A stretch of 23,718 nt of DNA from Myxococcales bacterium UBA5297 (GCA_002408385.1 DHSB01000203.1:1-23718); one strand, 5' to 3'; positions 7,452-16,939 are shown, counted from the first letter of the stretch. The notes: generated by a model from the letters alone, not told the origin. Numbers and translations: made by a program.

Positions 7452-8926
7452 GGGAAGACCTGCGCGTAGTCGAGCGACTCGTTGGCGTCGACAGATGGCG
7501 AGAGCGACAGCCGCGACTCGAGGTGCCGGCGCACGGCGGGGAAGAATTCGAGGAAGTTGTCCGAGCGAAACGCCGGCGGCAGATCGCGCTCCTCGGTGAG
7601 GACCACGCCGAGCGAGTCCTTGCGATGCATCGCGCCGTGGAAGATCGAGGTCGCCACCTCGTTCGCGCCCCCGGGGACCTCGAAGCCCACCGACGCGAAC
7701 GGCTGTGCGAAGGAGACGAGCACCTGCGCCGGGAAGCGGATGCCGACCGGCTCGAGCCCGGTGCGCGTCTTGTAGAGCAGGTCCGGATAGACCGACTCGA
7801 GCGTGCGGGCAAAGAGCATCTCGTCGCTCAAGCCTTCGGCGCTCTCTTCGAGCAGCCAGCCCATTTCGAGCGCCGCGGGGTCGCCGCCCGGAAGCACATG
7901 GTAGCGATCGGTCGCCGAGTCGTGGCCGAAGGCGAGCGCGAGCTCGCCGCCCTTCCAGATGGCGTACCAGGCGAGGCCTTCCGGGCGAGCGCCTTCGGGC
8001 GCGGGGATCTTGGCGATCGCGAGGTCGACGAACTCGAAGGTCGAGACCCGCTTGGCGACCTCGGGCGCCTGCTCCTGCACGGTGTTCAGCGACAGGTAGG
8101 TGACCCGAGTGTGAACGATGGGAATCGCCGCGAGCGGCGAGTCGGGGCCGCGGTCGGCCAGCGTGTCGACGACCTCGACGCCGACCTTCGGCAGCTCGTT
8201 CTGGAAGCGAATCATCTTGTCGTCGGGTGAGGCGACGAAGTTGTGCCCGTGATCGGAGACGAGGGTGAAGAGCCAGGTGCGCTCCGGATGCGCGGCCTTG
8301 AAGAGCTCGATGCGCCGGTCGATAACCTCGAGCGCGGCGACGAAGTCTTCGCGCGTCTGCATGTGGCCGATGACGTCGGTCTCGATGATGAAGCCGAGGA
8401 AGGCCTTGGTGCTTCGGGACTGCACGCGGCCCTCGAGCAGGGTGAAGATGTTGTCGAGAGTGGTGCCCAGGCTGTACTGCGGCGCCCGGTAGTTGTAGTA
8501 GCCGTTCGTCAGGCCGTTTCCGCTGAAGTCGAAGGCGCGATAGCAGGGCTTCTCGGTGAGCGGGATCGTGTGCGCCAGCAGGCCGGTGTAGCCGTTGCGG
8601 ACCAGCTCGTGCTTCTGAGGGTCGTAGTACTGGTACTCGTACGACTCGACCGGCGTCGTGTGCAGGATGCGCGACCAGGCGACGTCCGAGGTGCCAGGGA
8701 AGCTGGTGACGTGCCGGGCCATGCGCCATCCGGGAAAGGCGCCGCGCGCGACCGCCTCGGAGGCGGCGTCGATGGGGACCCCGTCGATGCCGAGGACGAC
8801 GTGGATGACCGGGTTGGCCGCCGGGTCTCCTTCGACCGGGATGCTGTTCATCAGCGAGTAGTAGTCCCAGTCGCACGCCGAGGCGAGCAGGAGGGTGGCT
8901 GCCGAGAGGGCGAGAGCTCGCCTCAT
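7448..8926 (-). CDS. Alkaline-phosphatase-superfamily (type I phosphodiesterase-like) lipoprotein
   Basis: Encodes 492 residues. ATG at 8926 overlaps the previous stop (ATGA). The signal MRRALALSAATLLLASAC gives lipidated Cys18. The alkaline phosphatase-fold metal sites are recognisable: VVLGIDG (Asp48), a SFPGTSD segment (residues 75-81) in the position of the nucleophile loop, TDVIGHM (Asp184, His188), SDHGHN (Asp225, His226) and a later HGAMH (about 433). This DxxxH plus DHG arrangement is typical of the type I phosphodiesterase/nucleotide pyrophosphatase and phosphoglycerol-transferase branches. It probably hydrolyses or transfers a phosphate ester in the periplasm or outer envelope; the substrate is unknown. 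Coupled upstream to an outer-membrane protein and downstream to an EEP lipoprotein. Confidence 0.8.
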   Translation of the reverse strand: MRRALALSAATLLLASACDWDYYSLMNSIPVEGDPAANPVIHVVLGIDGVPIDAASEAVARGAFPGWRMARHVTSFPGTSDVAWSRILHTTPVESYEYQYYDPQKHELVRNGYTGLLAHTIPLTEKPCYRAFDFSGNGLTNGYYNYRAPQYSLGTTLDNIFTLLEGRVQSRSTKAFLGFIIETDVIGHMQTREDFVAALEVIDRRIELFKAAHPERTWLFTLVSDHGHNFVASPDDKMIRFQNELPKVGVEVVDTLADRGPDSPLAAIPIVHTRVTYLSLNTVQEQAPEVAKRVSTFEFVDLAIAKIPAPEGARPEGLAWYAIWKGGELALAFGHDSATDRYHVLPGGDPAALEMGWLLEESAEGLSDEMLFARTLESVYPDLLYKTRTGLEPVGIRFPAQVLVSFAQPFASVGFEVPGGANEVATSIFHGAMHRKDSLGVVLTEERDLPPAFRSDNFLEFFPAVRRHLESRLSLSPSVDANESLDYAQVFP

Positions 8927-9726
8927 AGGTAGACCCCGACGTTGAGCATCGGCGAGCCCTGAGCGCCCTCGGCGCGCAGCCGGTAGGCGTAGCCGAGTTG
9001 GAGCAGGAACCAGCGGTAGTTGAGTCGGTACGAGGCTCCGACGTAGGCGAAGTCGTGATCCCACAGGCCCACCTCGCCGGCGTGGAGCAGCAGCGAGTTG
9101 CCCGATACGATCGGCAGCTCGATCATCGCCGAGAGGCCGGAGGCTGCCGTGTTCGCCACGTCCTCGCCGTTCGAGAGCATCGGGAGGACGGTGGCCGAGC
9201 CGTGGACGACGAGAAACGACCACGGCTGCCAGCTCACGTGCAGCGAGGTGGGCGCAAGCACGACCACGGAGCTCGGGTTCACGACTCTGGAAGCGTAGAC
9301 CGGCGTGATCATCCGGTCCTGCGCATCGCGGAAGAGCACGATCGCCGACAGCCTTCCCGCGAGCTGGAGCCGAGGGCTGGAGTAGATGGAGACCTTCGCC
9401 TCGAGGTTGGGCGCGCGGTGGATGTAGTAGCTCGGCTGGAGCCCAAGCTGCAGGCGGGGCAGGATTCCGACGCGCACACCCGAGGTGGCCAGTTGAGCCT
9501 GCGCAGGCTGAAGCAGTGCTCCCGTATCTTCCCAAATCGGATAAAGGCCTGAGGTCGCCAGAGGATAGCGTCCCCAGGTGGCCACCGGTGCCGCAGCCGA
9601 GGCTGTGACGGCCGGCTCGTCGGCAAGCGCGCCTCGGGGAATTGCAGAAACGAGCAGAACGACCAGCAACATGCCCCTGCGCACGAGCTCCGCCCCGCGC
9701 CGCGTCCAACCAAGTCGTGCTCTCAC
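8923..9726 (-). CDS. Outer-membrane beta-barrel-like protein, first gene of phosphoesterase operon
   Basis: Encodes 267 residues. GTG at 9726 is chosen because GAGGG lies about six bases upstream; an internal ATG at 9672 (MLLVVLLVSAIP) is the alternative. Either start yields a signal peptide, with likely cleavage after PRGALA. The mature part has repeated alternating-hydrophobic strands with Tyr/Trp girdle residues (for example LQLGLQPSYYIHR, SYRLNYRWFLLQLGYAYRL), consistent with a beta-barrel; it ends VGVYL rather than in Phe. No named family is recognised. Its stop overlaps the start of the phosphoesterase lipoprotein gene, so the three proteins are probably made together. It might anchor or deliver the two enzymes or their substrate, which is inference. 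Confidence 0.7.
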   Translation of the reverse strand: MRARLGWTRRGAELVRRGMLLVVLLVSAIPRGALADEPAVTASAAAPVATWGRYPLATSGLYPIWEDTGALLQPAQAQLATSGVRVGILPRLQLGLQPSYYIHRAPNLEAKVSIYSSPRLQLAGRLSAIVLFRDAQDRMITPVYASRVVNPSSVVVLAPTSLHVSWQPWSFLVVHGSATVLPMLSNGEDVANTAASGLSAMIELPIVSGNSLLLHAGEVGLWDHDFAYVGASYRLNYRWFLLQLGYAYRLRAEGAQGSPMLNVGVYL

Positions 9727-9751
9727 GCCTGCCCTCGTTCCCGCCGGCCCG

Positions 9752-9770
9752 GCGCTCTCGGAGAGAGCGC
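9752..9770 (-). promoter_or_regulatory. Perfect hairpin in 5' leader of phosphoesterase operon
   Basis: GCGCTCTC (9752-9759) and GAGAGCGC (9763-9770) form an 8-bp stem with a 3-base loop, between the predicted transcription start (about 9777) and the start codon at 9726. A 5'-terminal hairpin of this kind can stabilise mRNA. Confidence 0.45.
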
Positions 9771-9783
9771 GCTTGAGGAGGCT

Positions 9784-9811
9784 TTGCTACCACCGGTCAT
9801 GGCGGTGTCAA
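9784..9811 (-). promoter_or_regulatory. Sigma-70-type promoter for the phosphoesterase operon, with dyad
   Basis: On the minus strand TTGACA (9811-9806, perfect -35) is followed after 16 bases by TAGCAA (9789-9784). The predicted start leaves a leader of about 50 bases before 9726. A dyad CACCG-N7-CGGTG (9791-9807) lies within the spacer and overlaps the -35, the position expected for a repressor operator. Confidence 0.5.
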
Positions 9812-9976
9812 GAAGAGACAAAAAGCTCTCAAAGGAGTGGCGGTGAGACGCCGCGCCTTTGAGCCTCAGGCTGCCCATTGCTCGGCAGCGGCCAAGAGGG
9901 GCTGTCTCGAACGAGTCCCGGATTTGCGAAGCCGGCCGGGTAGAGTGCGGCCCGCCAATTTGTTGGAAGGACGGAG

Positions 9977-10276
9977 ATGGGAGCGGCGCACAGGAACGAG
10001 CGACCGAGCAAGCGATCCGAAAGGGCGCCGTGGGTCGTCTACATTCTGCGCTGCGCGGACGACACGCTTTACACGGGCGCTACCAATGACCTCGAGCGGC
10101 GACTCATCGCGCACTCGAAAGGCAGAGGCGCGGCCTATACGCGGTCTCGGTTGCCGGTCGACGTCGTCCATTGCGAGGTTGTGGGCGAGCGCGGCGCGGC
10201 GCTGCGCCGCGAGCTGGAAATAAAGCGGCTGACTCGTGCGGAGAAGCTCGAGCTCGCGCGCCGCTCGAAGGGTTGA
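9977..10276 (+). CDS. GIY-YIG nuclease superfamily protein (UPF0213/YhbQ-like)
   Basis: Encodes 99 residues. ATG at 9977 is preceded by AAGGA at suitable distance. The single GIY-YIG domain covers residues 18-95: VVYILRC with Tyr22 and LYTGATND with Tyr32 form the GIY and YIG strands, followed by LERRLIAH (Arg41/Arg42) and a C-terminal RELEIKRL helix with the conserved Glu. The length is normal for the stand-alone UPF0213 group, whose members resemble the nuclease domain of UvrC and SLX1; their biological substrate is poorly known. The basic N-terminal extension (HRNERPSKRSER) is longer than usual. The sugE-like gene begins 14 bases downstream, so the two are probably co-transcribed. Confidence 0.85.
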   Translation: MGAAHRNERPSKRSERAPWVVYILRCADDTLYTGATNDLERRLIAHSKGRGAAYTRSRLPVDVVHCEVVGERGAALRRELEIKRLTRAEKLELARRSKG

Positions 10277-10290
10277 ACCGGAGGACGGAC

Positions 10291-10606
10291 GTGGCCTGGG
10301 CCTATCTCGCCATCGCTGGCTTGTGTGAAATCGGGTGGGCGGTGCTGCTCAAGTACAGCGAGGGCTTCACCCGGCTGATGCCGAGCGCGGCGACGATGCT
10401 TTTGATGATCGCCAGCTTCGTCTTCCTGTCGTTCGCGCTGCGCGGGCTTCCGCTGGGAACCGCGTACGCTATCTGCGACGGGGATCGGGGCGATGGGCGT
10501 CGCGATCTTCGGCATCTTCGCATTCGGCGAGTCGCACGCTCCGGCGCGGTTGCTCAGCCTTGCGCTTGTCGTTGCGGGGATCGTGGGGTTGAAGATGAGC
10601 GCGTGA
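10291..10606 (+). pseudogene. sugE: SugE/Gdx small multidrug resistance transporter, single-base frameshift
   Basis: GTG at 10291 with GGAGG six bases upstream begins AWAYLAIAGLCEIGWAVLLK and runs to LPLGTAYAI, a classic SugE/Gdx N-terminal half including the conserved membrane Glu in LCEIGWA. At 10474-10480 the sequence TGCGACGGGG breaks the frame. Removing one C at about 10476 restores [20 protein letters not shown] and [18 protein letters not shown] with a stop at 10604-10606. The repaired product is 104 residues with four membrane segments, the normal length. The family exports guanidinium or quaternary ammonium compounds as antiparallel dimers. As written it is broken; a sequencing or assembly error is as likely as true decay. 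Confidence 0.85.
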
Positions 10607-10931
10607 CTGGAGCGCTGAAGCTCCGGATTCGCAAGGTAGGGGAAGGTGGAGTTGGAGCTTTGCTGTCCAGTGCTCTCGCGGCCGTGCCTTCTTGCGACCG
10701 TCGAGCGTATTCGCCACCGTCCGTCGTCTTCGTCGCCTCGTTGCCGACCGCTCGCGGCGAGATCCAGCGCCCTCGCCGCAGTCACTTTCTGCTGTCACCG
10801 TCCGTCCTTTTTCGCCGCGGCGCCAAGCGCTCTTGCCGCGATCTCGCGCTCATCGACAGGGCGCGCGCGAGCTGGCGGCCGCTGGTCTCGGCAAGGCCCG
10901 AGGTCCATCTTTCGCGCCAGAGGTGGCGGCG
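10607..10931. other. Intergenic region, no gene recognised
   Basis: About 325 bases between two frameshifted genes. Open frames are low-complexity and unsupported. Three loosely similar blocks, CCAGTGCTCTCGCGGCCGT (from about 10668), CCAGCGCCCTCGCCGCAGT (from about 10764) and CCAAGCGCTCTTGCCGCGA (from about 10823), hint at degenerate repetition. Nothing else is identified. Confidence 0.3.
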
Positions 10932-11699
10932 ATGACTCGAGGCGTGGGCAGGCGGCAGGCAGAGGAGATCTGGGCGAAGCTGCGCGAGCCCGAAGCCACG
11001 GAGACTTTCGCGATACGCGCTCGCTCGATGGCCTGCCTGAGCCGGCGCGGCGCTACCTCCTGCACGCCATCGCGCCGGGCTCACCGCTCGCGCGCTCGGT
11101 CGATCTTCGGATGGAGGGGAGCATCGCACTCGACCCTGCGATGCCCCCGGTCTCGATGCGCGCCGAGGAGCTTCTGGCGACTCCTCGAGGTTTCGTCTGG
11201 CGCGCCCGCATCGCCTCCGGGCCCAGGCACACGCGCGGGTTCGATCTCTACGCCGATGGACGAGGCGCGCTGCGCTGGTGGCTCTGGGGCCTTCTGCCCG
11301 TCGCGAACGCTTCTGGCCCGGATGTTGACCGATCGGCCGCTGGTCGCGTCGCCGCAGAGTCGATCTGGCTGCCGTCTTCGCTGTTGCCGCAGCAGGGAAC
11401 CGAATGGGAAGCCATCGACGACGATTCGGCGAAGGCCAAGGTGACGGTTGGCGACGAGCGTCTCGAGCTGACATTGGGTATCGCGAAGGACGGACGGCCC
11501 GAGAGGCTGTCGATGCTTCGCTGGCGCACTTCGGCCAGTGCGGGCGAGCCAGGATTCGTCCTCTTTGGCGCCGACGGCTTCTCCGAGGAGCGCACGTTCG
11601 GCGGTTACACCATCCCGACGCGACTACGGTTCGGCTGGGGGCGCCGGCGACGAGGAGGCCTTCCTCTTTCCCCGCGTGACAGAGGCGGACTTCCGGTAG
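10932..11699 (+). pseudogene. DUF6544-like protein, two compensating frameshifts
   Basis: ATG at 10932 (GAGGTGG upstream) gives MTRGVGRRQAEEIWAKLREP and continues to ETF at 11009. The similarity then moves to another frame (LDGLPEPARRYLLHAIAPGS, MRAEELLATPRGFVWRARI, LRWWLWGLLPVANASGPDVD, SAAGRVAAESIWLPSSLLP, EERTFGGYTIPTRLRFGW). At the G-run 11637-11641 it returns to the first frame (GAGDEEAFLFPRVTEADFR, stop 11697-11699). One missing base near 11008 and one extra G near 11639 explain the break; repaired length is about 255 residues. The GLPEPARRYL, ASGPDVDRSAAGR and ERTFGGYTIP blocks match a widespread uncharacterised soluble family I recall as DUF6544. Error versus decay cannot be decided here. 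Confidence 0.75.
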
Positions 11700-11733
11700 G
11701 CGGCCGGCTGGGACGGCAGGGTCCGAATCAGGT

Positions 11734-12099
11734 CTATTTGCCGCTCCCTTCAGTGGCGCTCGGCCGCTTGGCCCAGGGCCAACTCCCCTCGATCTCCACC
11801 TGGAGCGTGAAGCTGAGGAAGGTGCGGATGAGGACGATGACCCCCAGCACGGCGACCGCGCTCATCGTCGGCGTCTGGGCGACCGAGCGGATGATGTCGG
11901 CGGCGACGAGGAACTCGAGGCCAAGCAGGATGGCCCGGCCGAGATAGCGGCGGTAATCGTGGTACCAGTCTTCGCCGAAACGAAAGCGGTGCTTTTTCCA
12001 GACGATGAGAAGGGCGACCGCCGCACCGACGACGAGGGTGGCGACGCCAAGCGCCTCGACAAAGAGGATCGATAGTTCGATCGCTTGCTTGAATTTCAT
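11734..12099 (-). CDS. DUF1622 family small membrane protein
   Basis: Encodes 121 residues with three hydrophobic segments: about 8-33, 55-72 and 78-98. The sequence ILLGLEFLVAADIIRSVAQTP followed by VAVLGVIVLIRTFLSFTLQVEIEG and the closing W-P-W is the characteristic DUF1622 pattern. A charged loop (KKHRFRFGEDWYHDYRRYLGR) lies between the first two segments. The function of the family is unknown. No Shine-Dalgarno is seen before the ATG, so the start rests on family length. It lies 102 bases downstream of the lipoprotein gene on the same strand, so co-transcription is possible. Confidence 0.85.
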   Translation of the reverse strand: MKFKQAIELSILFVEALGVATLVVGAAVALLIVWKKHRFRFGEDWYHDYRRYLGRAILLGLEFLVAADIIRSVAQTPTMSAVAVLGVIVLIRTFLSFTLQVEIEGSWPWAKRPSATEGSGK

Positions 12100-12201
12100 G
12101 AGATAGGGGCGCTTGTTCGGACGGTTCCGCTCGGGAAGGTGTTGCCTTTACGCCGGGACGCGAAGCGGCTCACTTGAGCAGGGCGCGCTTGCTCGAGGCC
12201 G

Positions 12202-12690
12202 CTACTCGTTGGCCTGGCCGCCGGAGTCCTGCGCGTCCTCGCCGTCCTCGCCATCGTCGCCATCGTCGCCGTCCTGCATCTGCGAGTCGCCCGCGCCGCC
12301 GGTGCCCGACCTTGGTATCTGGCCAAGGCTCGAGCGCACTTGCTCTGCTTCCTGCCCGGTGAGGACTTCGATTCGCGAGGCGATCTCTGCTCCGGCGGCT
12401 GGCTCGAATGACACGCGCACGGGGGCGCCCTCGGGCAGCTCGTCCCAAGCGATGGGCTGGCCGTCGCGGACGATCTCGGTCGACTCGTCTCGCGCGACCC
12501 AGATGGTCTTCGACTCGGGGACGTCGGGGCTGAAGAGCTGGAGCTCCTGGGCGCGCATCGCGGTGATCAAGCCGGTGCGCGTCTGCTCCACCGTCGGTCC
12601 GGTGGTGGTGGCCTCCGGGCTTCGCTCGGGGGTGCTGGCGCAGCCAGCGACGACACCGGAGAGGAGCGCCGCGGCGAGAATGGTCCTCAT
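12202..12690 (-). CDS. Lipoprotein with acidic Asp/Gly/Glu tail
   Basis: Encodes 162 residues. ATG at 12690 is preferred over ATG at 12696 because AAGGAG is then seven bases upstream. The signal MRTILAAALLSGVVAGC gives lipidated Cys17. A Thr/Pro/Glu linker is followed by a small beta-rich domain (about 45-115; IWVARDESTEIVRDGQPIAW, VRVSFEPAAGAEIASRIEVL) resembling small OB or barrel folds that report on conversion of a set value. Residues about 138-162 are a low-complexity acidic tail with GDDGDDGEDGED, which could bind Ca2+ or be a flexible spacer. I do not recognise a named family. The tail is encoded by an imperfect trinucleotide-type repeat. Confidence 0.7.
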   Translation of the reverse strand: MRTILAAALLSGVVAGCASTPERSPEATTTGPTVEQTRTGLITAMRAQELQLFSPDVPESKTIWVARDESTEIVRDGQPIAWDELPEGAPVRVSFEPAAGAEIASRIEVLTGQEAEQVRSSLGQIPRSGTGGAGDSQMQDGDDGDDGEDGEDAQDSGGQANE

Positions 12691-12888
12691 CGTCATTCTC
12701 CTTCCCATAAGGCGGTCGAGTCTGGCCACGAGGTAAGGCGAGCCCTCCCCTTCGGCATGGCCCATTCAGAGGAGAGGTCGTCTTCCTGAAGAGGCGCCGA
12801 GAAATCCTTCTTCGACTCGGTCCGCCTCTTGGTGCTCACGCTGGGCTGCCACCTCGAGATTCGTCGCGCGGCAGCGCGATTGTCGAAG

Positions 12889-12973
12889 GGCCGGCCTTCG
12901 TGCCGGCCGTCGGCAACCCTCGAATCGGCCGCGCCTTTGCCCGATTCGTCGACGGGCGCATTGCAATGCGCCC
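12889..12973. repeat. Row of three intergenic hairpins ending in a 20-bp palindrome
   Basis: Hairpin 1: GGCCGGC (12889-12895) with GCCGGCC (12902-12908). Hairpin 2: CGAATCGG (12921-12928) with CCGATTCG (12941-12948). Hairpin 3: the perfect palindrome GGGCGCATTGCAATGCGCCC (12954-12973). All arms pair without mismatch. The arrangement resembles REP-type composite elements, and the third palindrome followed by CCTAC resembles a repeat seen in unrelated bacterial genomes (from memory). Confidence 0.6.
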
Positions 12974-13101
12974 CTACCAACCTGCGACCGATCGCTTGGG
13001 GTCCGGGCGATTCCCGGGCTGTCCCTCTTGAGACCCTGCGAACGACGAACGACAGACCGCGCCTTCGCGTCCCCGCCGCCGCGGCGTCGCATCCGGAAAG
13101 G

Positions 13102-13142
13102 AAAAAAGAAACGGCCGCGCCCCGAGCATCGGGCACGGCCGT
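13102..13142 (-). terminator. Intrinsic terminator of the fusA / ATPase-SLOG operon
   Basis: Read on the minus strand, ACGGCCG and CGGCCGT form the outer stem, with an inner CCCGA-TGC-TCGGG stem, directly followed by TTTCTTTTTT (complement of 13102-13110). It lies 29 bases after the stop codon at 13171. The stem plus U-tract is a textbook Rho-independent terminator. Confidence 0.85.
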
Positions 13143-13170
13143 CTTGGCCTCGTGGCTGCCGAAGCGGCCC

Positions 13171-14463
13171 TTAGTGTCTTGCCGCCCCGAACGAACGCTC
13201 GAACAGCGCGCGGATGGCGGCGCGCCCCTCGTCGCTCAAAAAGCGCGTGCCGGTCCCGGTGAACCGCTCGCGGGTGATGACCGGGCTCTCCTCGGGCGCC
13301 CAGGCGCCGTCCTTCCAAGAAAACCAGGCGTTCTTCTCTTGGTCGAAGACGTGGACGGGCTTGCCCCAATGCTTGGCGAGCTCGACCGCCCAGCCGGTTC
13401 CGCCGCGCGCGGTGCCGTCCTCCTGGGCCAGGCCGACGTGGAAGACCTCTCCGGCGGTATTGACCTGGTGCCAGATCGACTGCAGCACCTTCTTGAAGGT
13501 CGGCGTGTCGGGATAGGTCCGGTGCATGTGGGCCTTGAGGTAGGCCGAGCTGACGTCGCCGAGATGCAGCTCGGCCTCGGAGAGCTCGACCATCCCGCGG
13601 GAGCGGTGTCCCGCGCCGCGGCCGGCGAAGGTGTAGTTCACCTCGCCCAGTCCCCAGCGCTCGGCGCAGGCGCCGAACTCGGCCTCGGCCCCGTTCGCAC
13701 CGCCCGACAGCAGCGTGAAGCTGCCGGCCGGCAGGCGCGCAGGAACCGGGGTCTCGCCCTCGGCCACCAGGCGCATCGTCTCCGGGTGGAGCTGCAGGAG
13801 GGTCGCCTCGGGCGTCGGGTTGTCGTGGTCTTTGACGAGCTGGACGTCGACGTGGCTGCCCTGCGGCTGCAGGTAGAGCGCGACGTCGATAAGCTCGCGG
13901 CACCCGTCGCACGGCGGGCGCACCGCGGGCGGCTCGCTGCCGGCCAGGGCGCGCGGCGTGGTCGCGGTGAGCCACAGCTCGGCGTTGGCGCTTTGGGTGA
14001 TGGCCTTGAGCGCGGCCAGCTCCTCGTTGACCTTGGGCCCCTTCCACGAGAAGCCGTCGACGAGGATGGCCTCGGGCTTCATGCCCATGTGCTTGTCGAA
14101 CAGCTCGAGCGTCTCCTCGAGCTTCTTCGGCCCGAAGACGCCCTCGGGGAAGGTCTTGATGACCCGGTGCCGGGCGATCGCGCTGCGCACCCCTTCGCGG
14201 TCCCGCAGGTTGGTGTGGGCCGCCAGATCGTCGAAGAGCGCGTCGTACCAGGCGCTCACGTACTCGACCGACTGGCCGATGGAGATGTGCAGCACCTCCC
14301 TGCCACGCATCAGGTCGTCGAGGCCGTTCTGGATGAGAAAGGCGGTCTTGCCGACACCGGCGCGGGCCATCACGACCCCGAGGTTGCCCTTGCCCAACCC
14401 GCCGCGAATCGACTTGTCGAGGATGCGTAGCGGGCTCTGCGCATTGACTTCTTTGCGGTACAT
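13171..14463 (-). CDS. RecA-like P-loop ATPase fused to a SLOG-like Rossmann domain
   Basis: Encodes 430 residues; AAGGAG lies six bases before the ATG and overlaps the fusA stop. Residues 1-200 are a RecA/KaiC-like ATPase: Walker A ARAGVGKT (33-40), a GQSVEYV segment (63-69) and Walker B AILVDGF (132-138). This half resembles stand-alone deltaproteobacterial proteins of unknown role. A C-x-x-C (185-188) precedes its last strands. After a linker (about 233-248), residues 249-425 look like a SLOG superfamily domain: FTLLSGGANGAEAEFG (249-264), MHRTYPDTPTFKKVLQSIW, FHVGLA, RGGTGWAVELA (353-363), KPVHVFDQ, and FTGTGTRFL. SLOG domains bind or process nucleotides and occur in DNA-uptake, cytokinin-type and immune signalling proteins. 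The fusion suggests ATP-driven action controlled by a nucleotide-like ligand. It is downstream of fusA in the same operon, 10 bp away. Confidence 0.75.
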   Translation of the reverse strand: MYRKEVNAQSPLRILDKSIRGGLGKGNLGVVMARAGVGKTAFLIQNGLDDLMRGREVLHISIGQSVEYVSAWYDALFDDLAAHTNLRDREGVRSAIARHRVIKTFPEGVFGPKKLEETLELFDKHMGMKPEAILVDGFSWKGPKVNEELAALKAITQSANAELWLTATTPRALAGSEPPAVRPPCDGCRELIDVALYLQPQGSHVDVQLVKDHDNPTPEATLLQLHPETMRLVAEGETPVPARLPAGSFTLLSGGANGAEAEFGACAERWGLGEVNYTFAGRGAGHRSRGMVELSEAELHLGDVSSAYLKAHMHRTYPDTPTFKKVLQSIWHQVNTAGEVFHVGLAQEDGTARGGTGWAVELAKHWGKPVHVFDQEKNAWFSWKDGAWAPEESPVITRERFTGTGTRFLSDEGRAAIRALFERSFGAARH

Positions 14464-14473
14464 TTCGCGCTCC

Positions 14474-16567
<2,094 letters not shown>

Positions 16568-16596
16568 GACTGTCCTCCGCCCCTTGGGGGCGGGCA

Positions 16597-16625
16597 TAGC
16601 TAGGGTAAGCGCTGTCTTGAATCAA
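16597..16625 (-). promoter_or_regulatory. Candidate promoter of fusA operon
   Basis: On the minus strand TTGATT (16625-16620) and TAGCTA (16602-16597) are 17 bases apart. Transcription would start near 16590, downstream of the ATG at 16597 and upstream of the GTG at 16567, supporting the GTG start. An 11-bp dyad CTTGAATCAAG (16616-16626) overlaps the -35. Confidence 0.4.
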
Positions 16626-16939
16626 GCAGATCCTTGTAACCCCTCGCGATCTGGCCTCGTTCCGTCGAAACGGTGACGGCGGTAGCATTCGAGATCGCGC
16701 CTCCAAGGCGGGTCGTGGAGGAAGCAAGCGGGATAGCCTCTCAGGCCGCTGAATGGCGGCGAATCGATCGTCGCTCGTGCGGCAGCCTGCCGCCGCTTTC
16801 GCGGAGACCGACGCCCGACCCCTCGAGCCTGCGCCCGGTGCGGCCCGCGCACATCGGGCGGCTTTCACGCGGCTTGACAGGGTTGGCTTGCCCTTGGTTG
16901 TGTGGGCGCTGCTTGGCCCACCCGGATGCGGAGGCGGAC
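16598..16939. other. Divergent intergenic region between fusA and small membrane protein
   Basis: About 340 bases carrying the fusA promoter at its left end. A TTGACA (16874-16879) lies ahead of the gene at 16940 but has only a poor -10 (TTGTGT, 18 bases away). No gene is supported; the longer open frames have no ribosome-binding site at their starts. Confidence 0.45.

Larger units (their letters stand above)
12691..13170. other. Intergenic region with three-hairpin block and terminator
   Basis: A 480-base gap between two minus-strand transcription units. It contains a row of three hairpins (12889-12973) and the intrinsic terminator of the ATPase-SLOG gene (13102-13142). No supported gene is seen. 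Confidence 0.6.

Noticed and set aside
5091..7469. 792-residue plus-strand open frame across the 5S gene and the EEP gene
   Set aside because: It overlaps two well-supported genes in other frames and has an Arg/Ala/Gly shadow composition.
10471..10483. Programmed ribosomal frameshift in sugE
   Set aside because: ATCTGCGACGGGG has no slippery heptamer, and no SugE relative is known to use frameshifting; an indel is simpler.
12229..12290. CRISPR-like or minisatellite repeat in the lipoprotein gene
   Set aside because: It is an imperfect codon repeat encoding the acidic GDDGDDGEDGED tail; there are no spacers.
16874..16903. Promoter TTGACA/TTGTGT for the small membrane protein
   Set aside because: The -35 is perfect but the -10 matches consensus at only two positions.
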